64,000 nt of DNA from Aphidius gifuensis (taxonomy: Eukaryota > Arthropoda > Insecta > Hymenoptera > Braconidae): contig NC_057793.1 of assembly GCF_014905175.1 (NCBI RefSeq), forward strand, positions 15,346,673 to 15,410,672. Direction: 5' to 3'. The position numbers and the translations under genes were made by a program. The notes under the pieces were generated by a model. That model ran no database searches. It was not told where the DNA came from and saw only the letters and a program-made list of their open reading frames with translations. This document shows, piece by piece, positions 12,095-22,659 of the stretch (position 1 is the first letter of the stretch; every line of letters starts with the position of its first letter).

Positions 12095-12421
12095 GTGCCC
12101 CCCTTCCCCCCGCGAAACCCGCGACCCCCACTGTGATTCGCCGGTGATTTCCCGGAATCCGCGAGGGCCCATCCCAGGGGTCCGCGAATTAATTAATTAG
12201 AGCATCGTCACCATGGGGGGTCCTGATTTAATTTTGTAAGGTTACCCAATGTATTTCTATTATTATTATTATTTTTATTATTATTATTTTTATTATTATT
12301 ATTTTTATTATTATTATATTATTTATTTATTTTATTTATTTATTTATTTATTTTTTTCATAGGAGGCCATCTTGAATTTTTAAATTTTTAAATGCCCGCG
12401 GAATATGCCGGTAAAATAGTT
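12095..12421 (+). repeat. Polinton left terminal inverted repeat
   Basis: In order: a GC-rich tip (ccccttcccc..gcgaaacccgcgaccccc), 'ctgtgattcg', 'ggggtccgcgaatta', 'gtaaggtta', an (ATT)n/(TTTA)n tract, 'aggaggccatcttgaa', and 'atgcccgcgg..atatg.cggtaaaatagtt'. The same blocks appear in reverse complement and reverse order at 27,260-27,954. The microsatellite is short here (about 100 bp) and about 440 bp in the right copy. Confidence 0.8.
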
Positions 12422-12647
12422 TTCAATTTTTTTCAATTTTTAAATTTTAAATGCCCGCGGACTATGTCGGTAAGATAGTTTTTCATTCTCTGCAAGAAGG
12501 CGCTGCATTCTTGCAGCATATTCCATCTTGAACTCTATTTTATTCTATGGCTACCGATTTTCCAACGTTTTTCCTAAACGATTTTCTTTAAGTTCGGTCC
12601 TGTGTGTGATGCGGTTATTTGATAAAGGTTTTAAAGAAAAAAGTAAA
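12422..12647 (+). promoter_or_regulatory. Upstream region of the acidic-protein gene
   Basis: It contains a partial second copy of the TIR inner block (aaatgcccgcgg, 12,449-12,460) and a perfect 9-bp hairpin, CTGCAAGAA..TTCTTGCAG, near 12,491-12,517. No convincing TATA box was found, so the transcription start is not placed. Confidence 0.4.
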
Positions 12648-14972
12648 ATGAGTGGAAGAAATAATAAAAGGGTAAGTCATTCATTTTTTATTTTATCAAT
12701 TAATTTATTTTCTATTCTATTGTTTTTCTGTTTCTATTTATTTATTGGTGTGGTTTTTTTTTTTTTATAATACTTTATCTTTTCTGAACATGTGCTTGAG
12801 AATTGCATCATCAAGCACGTGTTCTAACCTTTCTTTTTTTTGTTTCTTTTATTAATTTTATATTTTATTGTATTTTCTTTTAATTTATTTTATTTTATTT
12901 ATTCTTTTTATTTAATAAATTTGCAGTCTTTTTATTATATTTTTTTTCATTTCTGAACACGCGTGCAATTTTTTTTTTTTTTACACACGTGTTTTGCAAA
13001 GAAAAAATATAATAAAAAAGACTGCAAATTTATTAAATAAAAAGAATAAATAAAATAAAATAAATTAAAAGAAAATATAATAAAAAATATAAAATTAATG
13101 TGAAAAAACAAAAAGAATGTTTAGAATGCATGCATGAGAAAATTGCATCACTCAAGCACGTGTTCTCTTTAATTTTTTAGTTTTTCTTATTAATTTAATT
13201 GTATTTTCTATTAATTTATTTTATTTATTCTTTTTATTAAATAAATTTGCGGTTTTTCTATTATATTTTTTTTTTCTGAACACGCGTGCAATTTTACGCA
13301 CGTGTTTTGCAAAGAAAAAATATAATAGAAAAACAGCTAATTAATTATATAAAAAGAATAAAATTAAATAAAATAAATTAAAAGGAAATACATTAGAAAA
13401 TGTAAAAATTTTTTTTTTTATTTTATTTATTTATATTTTCAGAGAACATGTTCGTGGAAGAGGCTCTTGAAGCAGCGTTTCAGAGGTAGGATTTTAACGC
13501 TCGAGGGGTTGCAGAAAGAGTACGAGGAGCAACCAATGGAAGTCATCATCGTTCCCATTTCTATTCCCAGAGGTAATTTTTTTATTTTTCTATTTTTTTA
13601 ATTATTTTCATTTATTTCACTAATTTTAGTTTCTAATCCATATTTTTCTTTTTTTTTGTTGCAGATGAAGAGGATACAGGATATGATGCTGACGATGAGG
13701 TAGCCAGCGAAGACGAGGTAATTGATTAGTTTTTTCTCGTACATTTATCATTTTTTTTTTTTTATGTTAATTCATTTCTTTTTTTCAGGAGGAAATTCAA
13801 CCGGATGAGGAGGTATAGACGCAGGAAAATATCAATTAATTCAAAAAACAAAAAACAATAACAATTCCTCTTCCTTCATTCCCTCTATTTTGTTGTTTTT
13901 TTTTTTTTTTTTTTTGTTTTTGTAATTTGCTTTTTTCTTCAGTAGAGTCATTGAAATTTGTTTTTTTAGAGTCATTGTAATTTGCTTTTTTTTATTTTTT
14001 TTTCAGTAGAGTCATTAAAATTTGCTTTTTTTTTTTTTCTTAGAGTCTTTAAAGTTTGCTTTTTTTTCAGTAAAGTCTTTGAAATTTCTTTTTTGGGTCT
14101 TATTAATTTGCTTTTTTAGAGTCATTGAAGTTTGTTTTTAGAGTCATTGTAATTTGCTTTTGTTTAGAGTCATTGGAATTTGCTTCTTTTATTTTTTCAG
14201 TAGAGTCATTAAAATTTGCTTTTTTTCTTAGAGTCTTTAAAATTTGTTTTTTGGGTCTTTGTAATTTGCTTTTTTTTAATGGTAACTAAATTTATTCGTA
14301 TTGCTTTCATACTTAGTACAAATAGTTTCTTTTATTTTATGGTAACTAAATTTATACGTATTGCTTTCATACTTAGTACAAAAAAATTTTTTCTTTTATG
14401 ATAAGTAGATTTATACGTATTGCTTTGATAATTAGTACAAAAAAATTCTTTTTAACTCATATACTTAGTACGAAAAGTAGTTTTTTAAATTTTCAATTAG
14501 TTTTTATATTTTGTTTCTTTTTGATCATTTTTACAGCATCTTTCAATGGACATACCTTTTATTGACTTGATCAGCGATAATGATGATGTAATTCATTGTA
14601 AGTATTTTCTTAATTATTTTTTATTTTTCAATTATTTTTCCAATTAAATATTTTAATTCATTGTTGTTTTTTTTTTTCTTTACAGTAATCAGAGACACGC
14701 ATGATCAAGAATATGAAGATGATGATGATGATGATGATGATCAGGATGCTTCAATGGATATTCTTGTCATTGACTTGGTTAGTGATGATGATGATGATGA
14801 AGATGACGATGATGATGATGATGCAGACACCGTCATTTTAGAACCAGAGGAGCTGGTTCGGAGGGTCGAGGATGCAGATTTCTACAATTGCTCCTATACG
14901 CCGAGTGAGAGGTCCAGAAGGGGACGAATTTGTCGTGACCCAATGTGGTCACAAGATTATTTGTTTTATTAA
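12648..14972 (+). CDS. Spliced acidic protein with SUMO-interaction-like motifs
   Basis: Exons read in one frame across good splice sites: 12,648-12,671, 13,443-13,572, 13,665-13,717, 13,789-13,812, 14,537-14,597 and 14,686-14,972, about 192 residues. Donors include ggGTAAGT, agGTAATT and ttGTAAGT; acceptors are T-rich followed by CAG. The N-terminus is basic (WKRLLKQRFRGR). The rest is very acidic with two Asp runs coded by (GAT)n. Two hydrophobic-then-acidic stretches, PFIDLISDNDD and ILVIDLVSDDDD, look like SUMO-interaction motifs. The donor after exon 4 is weak (GTATAG), and reading through it gives a stop at 13,816, so a short isoform of about 70 residues is equally possible. The family is unknown. 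The gene lies first inside the left TIR, upstream of the polymerase and on its strand. AATAAA signals follow the stop. Confidence 0.6.
12849..13402. repeat. Two tandem foldback repeats inside intron 1
   Basis: Arms 12,849-12,950 and 13,000-13,101 are reverse complements, as are 13,188-13,275 and 13,312-13,402. The two hairpins are also related to each other. Each has a short loop with ctgaacacgcgtgcaa near one side and ca(c)acgtgttttgcaaag near the other. Confidence 0.75.
13860..14460. repeat. T-rich tandem repeats in intron 4
   Basis: Units like 'tagagtcattgaaatttgct' recur from about 13,940 to 14,275. They are followed by three copies of a 60-bp unit (ggtaactaaatttat..gtattgctttcatacttag) starting near 14,281, 14,341 and 14,400. 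Open frames here are repeat artefacts. Confidence 0.8.
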
Positions 14973-15046
14973 ATAATGATTAAATAAATAAATAAATAAT
15001 TTCAAATTTTATTCAAGTATGTTGTTTTTTTTTTTTTTAATTAATC

Positions 15047-15210
15047 CTATGGTTTTTTTATTTTTTCATATGAAATATTTTCCTGATTCTGAATTTTTTT
15101 TTTTTTGTGAGTGTTGATAGAAGTTATTGAAAATTTCGCTAGTTGTATATGAAAAAAAGGTGACGCTAGTGTGATGGTGTCGCTAGTGTTCAACAAAAAA
15201 GTAGGGATAA
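15047..15210. other. Short intergenic stretch before the polymerase promoter
   Basis: T-rich runs only. It follows the AATAAA cluster of the acidic-protein gene. Confidence 0.4.
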
Positions 15211-15213
15211 AGC

Positions 15214-16025
15214 TATATAAATGATGGCACATCCAACTCATTCTTCTAACAAATTCACTGTGGTCTGCTGTCAAAACGATATATAGTTATATAAAATTAT
15301 CAGGTGAGTCTTAACCATAATTTATTAATCAATGAGTATTTCAATAATCCTAAGATATTTTATAAAATTTCTTAATAAACTATCCTTAGATTTTCACTAG
15401 CTATCATTCTTCAACGATATCTTTTGCACTAGGTTGTTATTTTTCATTATAAAAAATAACCTCAAAATTTTTTTGTTGTAATCCATCATTATCTTGTCAA
15501 TTTCTGAATATTTTCCAAATGTTTCAAGTCAATTATTCTTAGATTTTCACTAGCCATCATTATCTTTGCAATTTTAAATATTTTTTGAAATTTTTTTAAG
15601 TTAATTGTCTATAGATTTTTACATGCAATCATTCTACATTAATATTTTTCGTTTTTCAAGGTTAACCAAACGAATATTATTGTGGTCTGCTGTCAAAACG
15701 ATATATATATATATATATAGTTATATAAAAAATATCAGGTGAGTCTTAACCACAACTTAATAATCAATGAGTATTTGAATAATCCTAAGATATTTTATAA
15801 AATTTTTTGATAAACTATCCTTAGATTTTCACTAGCTATCATTTTACATGAATATTTTTCTATACAAAAATAACCTTAAAATCTTTTTATAATCCATCAT
15901 TATCGTTGCAATTTTGACATATTTTTGGAAATTTTTTAAGTCAATTATCAATAGTTGTTTACTTGCAATCATTCTACATTAATATTTTTTTGATTTTTAG
16001 GTTAATCAGCAAATATTAAAATAAA
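15214..16025 (+). promoter_or_regulatory. Polymerase promoter and duplicated spliced leader
   Basis: TATATAA at 15,214-15,220 is followed about 25 bp downstream by an initiator-like actCATTC (15,237-15,244). A leader exon ends ATCAG|GTGAGT at 15,303. The leader plus following intron is tandemly duplicated with a period of about 433 bp: a second copy has acceptor CAAG at 15,660 and donor ATCAG|GTGAGT at 15,738. A third acceptor (tttttag, ending 16,000) leads into the exon with ATG 16,026. The duplicated leader core contains tgtggtctgctgtcaaaacg. The 5' UTR may therefore have two or three non-coding exons. Confidence 0.6.
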
Positions 16026-17135
16026 ATGGATTTAAACGCACAATGCAAACAACTTCGAGAGAATTATCGAAAAATAGTTGAACGTTTACATCAAGTTCCA
16101 GATCACTATGAAATCAATTCTACAATTGTTTCATTACGCAGAGATATTTCAAATTATAATAAATCATGTGTGTGTCAGGTGCTCATAAAAAATGCACTCA
16201 GGCAACAGTGGGAATACTAACAACATTTTTATTCAGATTACAAAGTTTGCAAGTACGAGGTGCAGGTGCATCTTCAACAGTTGATGTATCAAACGATACT
16301 ACTGAAAATTACATTGAATAGCAAGATTTAGAAAATGTATTCAGAAACAGGATGAAGACTAGCATTATAATTAATTTAAAACATAAGAATGTAAAAGACT
16401 TTCTTTCTGATGCTAAAGAAATGTTAATTAGTCAGATAGCTCTTATTTTACAAGATAAAAATGTACTCAAAGTCAATACTGTATTAGCTCTGAATTATGA
16501 AATTGAAAAACCAGCTGATAATAGTGTGGAAGTTGAAACAAAATATTTCAGTGAAGGTAGTTTTGAGGTTTTACAATCATCAGATCTCAGTCAATTATTT
16601 CAAGAAAAATTTGAACATTTTTTAGAAGATGTTGAGGAAGCTGAATTAAATGGATCTGGTTGGAAACTGCATGAAATCCTCCATCTTGAAATACAAATAA
16701 ATGAATACATACCACTGCAAGGTGGTAATTCATCTTCCGTTGAAATGCCATCATGGATAATTAAAACTCATTCAGTTGTGAATGTTAAAAATTCAGACAA
16801 TTTATGTTTTATTTGGTCAGTTTTAGCATGTTTATACAAGGTGTCTAACCATGCTGACCGTGTGAGTCAATATAAAAAACATATTGATGAGTTAAATTGT
16901 AGCGAAATCACTTTCCCCATAACATGGGAAAAAATCAAAATTTTTGAAAAAAAAAAATAAGTTGAAAATTAATATTTCTGGAATAGAGAATGATGATGAT
17001 GATGATGATGATGATGAGGAAAAAAAAATAAAAAACGTAGAAAAGAAAGGATTGTTCCATATTATATTAGCAAGAATGAATCTAATTTGAATACAATTCA
17101 TCTTATAATGATCAAAAGAGATGAAGAAGCAAAAA

Positions 17136-17197
<62 letters not shown>

Positions 17198-19920
17198 AAT
17201 GATGATGATGATGAGTTAGATTCGCAAAAAAATTTATCACAATATCATTTCGCTTGGATTAAAAATTTATCGAGATTAGTAAGTGCGCAAATTTCTAAAC
17301 ATAATGGAAAGAAAATAATTTGTGATCGATGCTTATGTCATTTTCAATCACAAAAATCTTGTGATAATCATGAAAAATTATGTAGTGAAAAATGTCAAAG
17401 TGCAATGAGATTACCGACTGCTAAAAATAATATTTTAAAATTTTTAAGCTATAAACATCAGATATCGGTACCATTTATAATTTATGGTGATTTAGAATGT
17501 TTATTGGAAAAAGTGCAGAGTGAAGAACTTGAAAAAAATCAAATTTATCAAAAACATGTTCGAAGTAGTGCAGCATATTATTTAAAGTGTAGTTATGATG
17601 ACTCACTTTCCAAGTTCAATCTTCATAGAGGTAAAAATTCAATTGAATGGTTCATTACAGAGCTTGAACAAATTGCTCATCAAGTCAATAAAATAATAGA
17701 TGATATTAAACCAATGTCTCTCACACGAGATGAAGAATTACAATTTTTAAATGCTAAAAAATGTCATATTTGTGATAAAAATTTCACGAAAAATGACGTA
17801 AGAGTAAGAGATCATTCTCATTGGACCTCAGAATACCGAGGTGCCGCCCATCAAATATGCAATATTAATTATCAAGAATCATGTATTATCCCAGTAGTAT
17901 TTCATAACCTCACAGGCTATGATGCACATTTTATCATCAAAAAATTAAAAAACCAGTTCGCAGGTAAAATTGATATACTTGGAATCAATAAAGAAAGATA
18001 TATTTCATTTACAAAACGTGTTAAGGGTACAAGAATAAGATTTAGATTTATCGATTCATACAGATTTATGGCAAGTTCAATAGATTCATTATCGAATAAT
18101 CTAGATGATGATAAAAAATTAATAACAAAAAGTCTCTGTAAAAATGATGATGAATTCAATTTAATTACAAAAAAGGGAGTATTTCCATATGATTATCTTG
18201 ATAAATGGGAAAAATTTGATGATACAACACTTCCATCGAAAGATCAATTTTATTCAAAATTGAATGAAGAAAATATTTCAGATGAAGCATATGCACATGC
18301 TCTAAATATTTGGCAAAAGTTCAATATAAAAACACTTGGGGAATATTCTGATTTATATTTACAAACTGATGTTGCCCTTCCAGCTGATGTTTTTGAAAGG
18401 TTCAGAGCTGATTGTTTAAATACATATAAGTTAGATCCAGCACATTATTATACACTACCTGGACTTAGTTTTAGTGCAATGTTGAGATATACTCAGATTG
18501 AACTAGAATTGTTGACAGATCCTGAAATGATGTTGTTCATTGAGCAAGGTATAAGAGGTGGTTTATCACAAGTCTCAAATCGATATGGAAAAGCAAATAA
18601 TCGATATATGGGCAGTGAATATAATCCAGAGGAAGAAGAGTCATTTTTAATGTACTTTGATTTAAATAATATGTATGGAGCAGCAATAAGAGAATATCTT
18701 CCAACTTGTGAATTTGAATGGATTAATAATTTTGATATTTCAATATTAAATTCAACTGCTGATAACTCAAAATATGGATACATTCTTGAAGTTGATTTAG
18801 ATTATCCTGCAAGTTTGCATCATCATCATAAAGATTTTCCTTTAGCACCAGTACGCGAAAAACCACCTCTAGAAGTAAAACTCCAAAACTACTGGCAACT
18901 CTAGATAATAAAAAAAATTATGTTATCCATTACCGGAATTTAAAACAATATTGTTCTTTGGGGATGATTATTACTAAAGTTCATCGTGTTTTAAAATTTG
19001 AACAAAGTGCATGGCTTCAATCTTATATTGATCTTAATACAGAGTTACGAAAAGCAAGTGCAGTAATGAAAGATCTTAGAAAATTATTCATTGATGCAAT
19101 TTATGGTAAAACTCTAGAGTCTGTAAGAACTCGTAAACCCATAAAACTTGTAGAAAAATATGGTGGTAGAGGTGGAGCAAGATTTTATATCTCACAGCCA
19201 AACTTTCACAGTCATTTAATCATTGACGATCTTGTAATAATTGAGATGAAACCAACAAGTATACTTTTCAATAAACCAATTTATCTTGGATTTTCTATTT
19301 TGGAAATGTCAAAAACATATATGTATGATTTCCATTATAATTTCATAAAACCAAAATATGAAGATAAAGTCAAGTATTTATATGGTGATACTGATTCTGC
19401 TGTTTACCACATATTTAGTCATAATCCATACGATTTAATACGTAATAATCCTGATAAATTTGATACATCTGATTATCCAGAAAATAATCAATATGGAATT
19501 CAATTAAAAAATAAAAAAGTTATTGGTATTATGAAAGATGAGAATAATGGAAAAATAATGAAAGAATTCATTGGTTTACGAAGTAAATTATACTCTTATG
19601 TTATAGCGGATGAAAATAATTCATTAAAAAAACGTGTTCATATGAGAGCAAAGGGCGTCAAAAGATCAACTGTAAGACAAATAACTTTCGATGATTATAA
19701 AAATTGTTTAATTAATCATGTTATTTTAAAAAAGCAACAAAATATTATAAGATCACATAAACATGAAGTAACAACAAGAACAATTGAAAAAATTGCTCTC
19801 AGTTGGCAAGATGATAAACGACAGTTAACTAATGGTGAAACTGACACTCTGCCTTGGGGATATATACCTGTTGAACGAATGTGTTTGAGTAAAAGTATAT
19901 TTAAAAGAAAATATGAATGA
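16026..19920 (+). pseudogene. polB: Polinton protein-primed DNA polymerase B, disrupted
   Basis: Family B polymerase of the protein-primed Polinton type, which would copy the element. Motifs in order: exonuclease I (IYGDLECLL, ~17,485), a Cys/His-rich insert (CHIC..DHSH, ~17,762-17,820), exonuclease II (FHNLTGYDAHF, ~17,900), exonuclease III (YSDLYLQTDVA, ~18,345), polymerase A (YFDLNNMYG, ~18,656), B (IYGKTLESV, ~19,098) and C (YGDTDSA, ~19,380). It ends LPWGY..PVERM near 19,880. The reading is broken: a frameshift near 16,170, TAG at 16,319-16,321, frameshifts near 16,955 and 17,040, and another near 18,880. A (GAT)n expansion codes about 25 Asp at 17,138-17,213. The two longest intact pieces are 17,087-18,904 and 18,958-19,920. 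AATAAA follows at 19,926 and 19,970, converging with the integrase. Confidence 0.92.
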
Positions 19921-20002
19921 TGTAAATAAAAGTTGTATAAATGTATATAATGAAAATTATTGTTAGAAAATAAATACACGTTGCTTTTTTTTATTTATTA
20001 GT

Positions 20003-20920
20003 TTATTGATTATCTATCCATTGATTATGACTATTGTCAAATCCAAGATATTTTACATACATCTGATTCCCTCGTCTTTTCAAAACTTTTTCAATCAAAT
20101 AAATGTCAGAATGTCGAACTTTTTGTAGCTCTTCAGTATAAAAGCTTCCTTGTATTGGATTTCCTTGATAGTCTTTAAGCTTATACGTTACAGGTGATGT
20201 TTTATTAATTTTAGTAATTGTGAATATTTCGTTTGTCCAATTTGGTTTATATCCTTTATCAAAGACATGCTTATATTTACTTATTCTTACATGTTGATTT
20301 AATTTAAATTTGATTTTAACATGACAATGATTTAAACTTTTAAATACAGTTTGTTTTAATATTTTAATATTTTTACCAACAACTTCAACTGGTTTCATTT
20401 TAATTGTGCGATGTTTTGTATTATTATATTTTTTAATTAATTCTGGCAGCAATTTCAACCATTTATAATTTCCTTGCATGCTAAATTCAAAAAACATTTT
20501 GTTTTTTAGTGTTCTATTGAATCGTTCAACTATTGATGCTTTTAAATGAGTAAATGTTGAATACATATGAACATTATATTTTTTTAACATTGTTTTGAAT
20601 GTTGAATTATAAAATTCTTTTCCTTGATCCACATGAAGATTTTTGCATATTCGACCTTTTTTGAATATTGATTCCATTGCTGCTGTTACCTCTTTTCCAG
20701 TTTTATTTTTGAGTCCAACAGCCCAGCTGAATTTTGAGAAAATATCAATGACTGTTAAAATATAATTATATCCAGAATTGATCTTTGAATGTTCAATCAT
20801 TTCAACAAGATCAGCTTGCCACGTTTCATCCTTATCACGAATATCAACTTTACGTCGTAAAAAATTTTTTCTTGCTGGAGCGTGTAACTCACGCACAACG
20901 TCTCTTTTATAATCAGTCAT
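20003..20920 (-). CDS. int: Polinton integrase (rve family) with C-terminal chromodomain
   Basis: A 305-residue retroviral-type integrase that would insert the element into host DNA. The catalytic core shows WQADLVEM (first Asp, ~35), LHVDQGKEFYN (second Asp, ~98) and SIVERFNRTLK (Glu, 33 residues after the second Asp by my count). An SH3-like strand region (~200-265) is followed by a chromodomain (IEKVLKRRGNQMYVKYLGF..QWID, ~278-305), a known arrangement in Polinton and chromoviral integrases that may guide site choice. No N-terminal HHCC zinc finger is seen, so this copy is short at that end or begins at a different exon. The frame is intact. The minus-strand AATAAA signals lie at 19,990-20,002, overlapping the polymerase 3' end. 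Confidence 0.93.
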   Translation of the reverse strand: MTDYKRDVVRELHAPARKNFLRRKVDIRDKDETWQADLVEMIEHSKINSGYNYILTVIDIFSKFSWAVGLKNKTGKEVTAAMESIFKKGRICKNLHVDQGKEFYNSTFKTMLKKYNVHMYSTFTHLKASIVERFNRTLKNKMFFEFSMQGNYKWLKLLPELIKKYNNTKHRTIKMKPVEVVGKNIKILKQTVFKSLNHCHVKIKFKLNQHVRISKYKHVFDKGYKPNWTNEIFTITKINKTSPVTYKLKDYQGNPIQGSFYTEELQKVRHSDIYLIEKVLKRRGNQMYVKYLGFDNSHNQWIDNQ

Positions 20921-20967
20921 AGTTCACTGACGGATGTATACAGACTGATTTTTTTTATATTAATATA
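20921..20967 (-). promoter_or_regulatory. Integrase promoter
   Basis: On the minus strand, TATAAAAAA lies about 25-35 bp ahead of TCAGT-type initiators (atCAGTCtg and gTCAGTga) just upstream of the integrase ATG at 20,920. The TATA region begins within about 20 bp of the upstream gene's stop. Confidence 0.5.
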
Positions 20968-21915
20968 TTAATATATTAATCCACATTCTCTCAACTCTTC
21001 AATAATTGACATGATCTCATTATCATGATTCGGATTACCAGCTGTTCTTGATGCTACTAATAATCGTAATCGATCAACAAGTTCATTCGGATCGTCCCAA
21101 TAGATATAATTGACTCTAGTTGGATTATTTTTTCTAAGAGTCATAACCGTTGGTAATAATCCAGTACCATAATGCTCATTATTATCATTCTTATGAGGTG
21201 CAATAAAATCAATGTATTTCCGAGATGCTGAATTTTTTATTGGCATATTAGATCTATGATATTGATGATGTGCATTTGTATTATTAATAATTTCATTATA
21301 ATTTTTTTCATCAATATCAGTAATAGTTCTTCTGTCTGGTGATTTCATAAATAATAATTCCATTAATCCAGGTGTTATTTTGTATGGTGTATCAAAAATA
21401 TTTAATTCATCATCGTTAAAGAAAATTTTCGCATTTCCAATTTTGTAGTCAGATTTTACTTTTTTTACACCATAATCTTTATCACACTGTATACTATTGA
21501 TTTTTCCTAAGTAATCATCTATTAAATCTCTATTTGATTCTTCCACAAATGTTTCCTCGCCTTCATCAGCAGTATCATATTCAGCTTCTTGTTCATAAAC
21601 TGATTCTTCAATATCAGAAGTACTAAAATTGTCCTCATGTGTTGAATTATTTTTTTTATCATTCGTATTTTTTTCATCTGGAAATGATTTATCATCATCA
21701 ATTAATAATTTTTTGCTAACCGTTGTAGTTGGCAGTTGTGCAGCTAATTTGTTGAGCGTTGTGACAACAGGTTTAAGATATTCATTTGCAGCATCTGATA
21801 TATTTTCTTTCCCTAATTTTATCAATTGATATTTTTTACGAATAACGTTTTGTACTTTTTCAATTTCACTTAAAAATTTTGTTTCATCAACTAGTTCTTG
21901 CTCACAAAGAGGCAT
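20968..21915 (-). CDS. Polinton-associated DUF8207-like protein
   Basis: A 315-residue intact frame starting at ATG 21,915. Residues 1-60 look helical (FLSEIEKVQNVIRKKYQLI). The middle (~75-135) is acidic and low-complexity. The C-terminal half carries the conserved signature that I recall from many insect Polinton proteins: YKITPGLMELLFMKSPD (~178-195), TNAHHQYHRSNMP (~212-225) and WDDPNELVDRLRLLVASRTAGN.HDNEI (~273-300). Function is not established; position beside integrase and capsid genes suggests a virion or core role, which is inference. It is in line with the integrase, with a 47-bp gap between them. Confidence 0.85.
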   Translation of the reverse strand: MPLCEQELVDETKFLSEIEKVQNVIRKKYQLIKLGKENISDAANEYLKPVVTTLNKLAAQLPTTTVSKKLLIDDDKSFPDEKNTNDKKNNSTHEDNFSTSDIEESVYEQEAEYDTADEGEETFVEESNRDLIDDYLGKINSIQCDKDYGVKKVKSDYKIGNAKIFFNDDELNIFDTPYKITPGLMELLFMKSPDRRTITDIDEKNYNEIINNTNAHHQYHRSNMPIKNSASRKYIDFIAPHKNDNNEHYGTGLLPTVMTLRKNNPTRVNYIYWDDPNELVDRLRLLVASRTAGNPNHDNEIMSIIEELRECGLIY

Positions 21916-21952
21916 GTTGATCCTTTGCGATTTTACAATTAACTGAGAAAAT

Positions 21953-22363
21953 CTAACAAATTGTTTTGTTATTTATAGTTATAAAGCAGTCAAAATTTTT
22001 TCTATATCTCCCTTTATCTATATCTCTATCTTTATCGATACACAGGAAGCAATATTTTTCTTTCCAACAATCCACACACATCTGATGGAATTTACTATAC
22101 TCCATATCAATATTAACGTGATCGTGATGTATATGCTTTAAATTTGTATCATCTTGTGGAAAGACTATTAAAAAATTGATATTATCACGTATTAAATGTT
22201 TTGGTATTCGTGCATATGATTGACATAAATAAAAAGACTCAACAGCTTTGTGCCTTCCCATACAAAAAAATGCTCTTATATGATCCTGCTTTTCAGTTGC
22301 AACATCATCAAATATAAACAACGAATTTGGTTTTGCTTCATCAACTGGTACGACTTGGACCAT
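21953..22363 (-). pseudogene. Packaging ATPase (A32/FtsK-HerA type), C-terminal half only
   Basis: This ATPase would drive genome packaging into the capsid. The surviving 136 residues start at the Walker B region (NSLFIFDDVATEKQ, ~13-26) and include FFCMGRHKAVESFYLCQSYA (~32-51), typical of Polinton ATPases. The upstream half, including the Walker A P-loop, is absent: the frame runs straight into the protease frame on the other strand, overlapping at 22,327-22,363. The ATG at 22,363 is therefore likely fortuitous. Without a P-loop it cannot bind ATP in the normal way. The C-terminus has a Cys cluster (CVDCWKEKYCFLC) that may bind zinc. Confidence 0.88.
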
Positions 22364-22611
22364 GGGAACAAGAGTGTGGAATCATCAATTTAGATGATAA
22401 GAGGAATCCTGGAACACATTGGGTAGCATATAAAAAACTCAATAAAAATTCAGCAATATACTTTGATAGTTTTGGCAACTTACAACCACCGAAAGATCTT
22501 GTCAGTTATCTTAATGTTGGTAGCATCACTTATAATTATAAACGTTATCAAGATTGGAATACGTATAATTGTGGACATTTATGTCTCGCATTTCTCACAG
22601 GAAAACTATAA
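22327..22611 (+). pseudogene. Adenain-like cysteine protease, N-terminally truncated
   Basis: Capsid-maturation protease of the adenovirus/Ulp1 type. Recognisable homology starts at WEQECGIINLDD (~22,363) and includes the catalytic His (PGTHWVAY), the Asp-bearing strand (IYFDSFG) and the catalytic Cys region (NCGHLCLAFL). About 50-60 N-terminal residues expected in the family are missing. Codons before 22,357 are antisense ATPase sequence, and the only upstream start in frame is TTG. It probably cannot be made as a full protein. The stop TAA at 22,609 overlaps the TATA box of the penton gene. Confidence 0.88.
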
Positions 22612-22641
22612 AAACGGCAGAAAAGAAAATTTCTAATCAGT
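22607..22641 (+). promoter_or_regulatory. Penton gene core promoter
   Basis: TATAAAA at 22,607-22,613 and an arthropod-type initiator TCAGT at 22,637-22,641. The spacing from TATA to the initiator A (22,639) is 32 bp, which is canonical. The TATA box includes the protease stop codon. Confidence 0.7.
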
Positions 22642-22659
22642 TATTTATCGACCTTGACA

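Noticed and set aside
18493..18783. Minus-strand ORFs inside the polymerase (also 17,917-18,159 and 36,527-36,769)
   Set aside because: They mirror the strong polymerase frame on the other strand.
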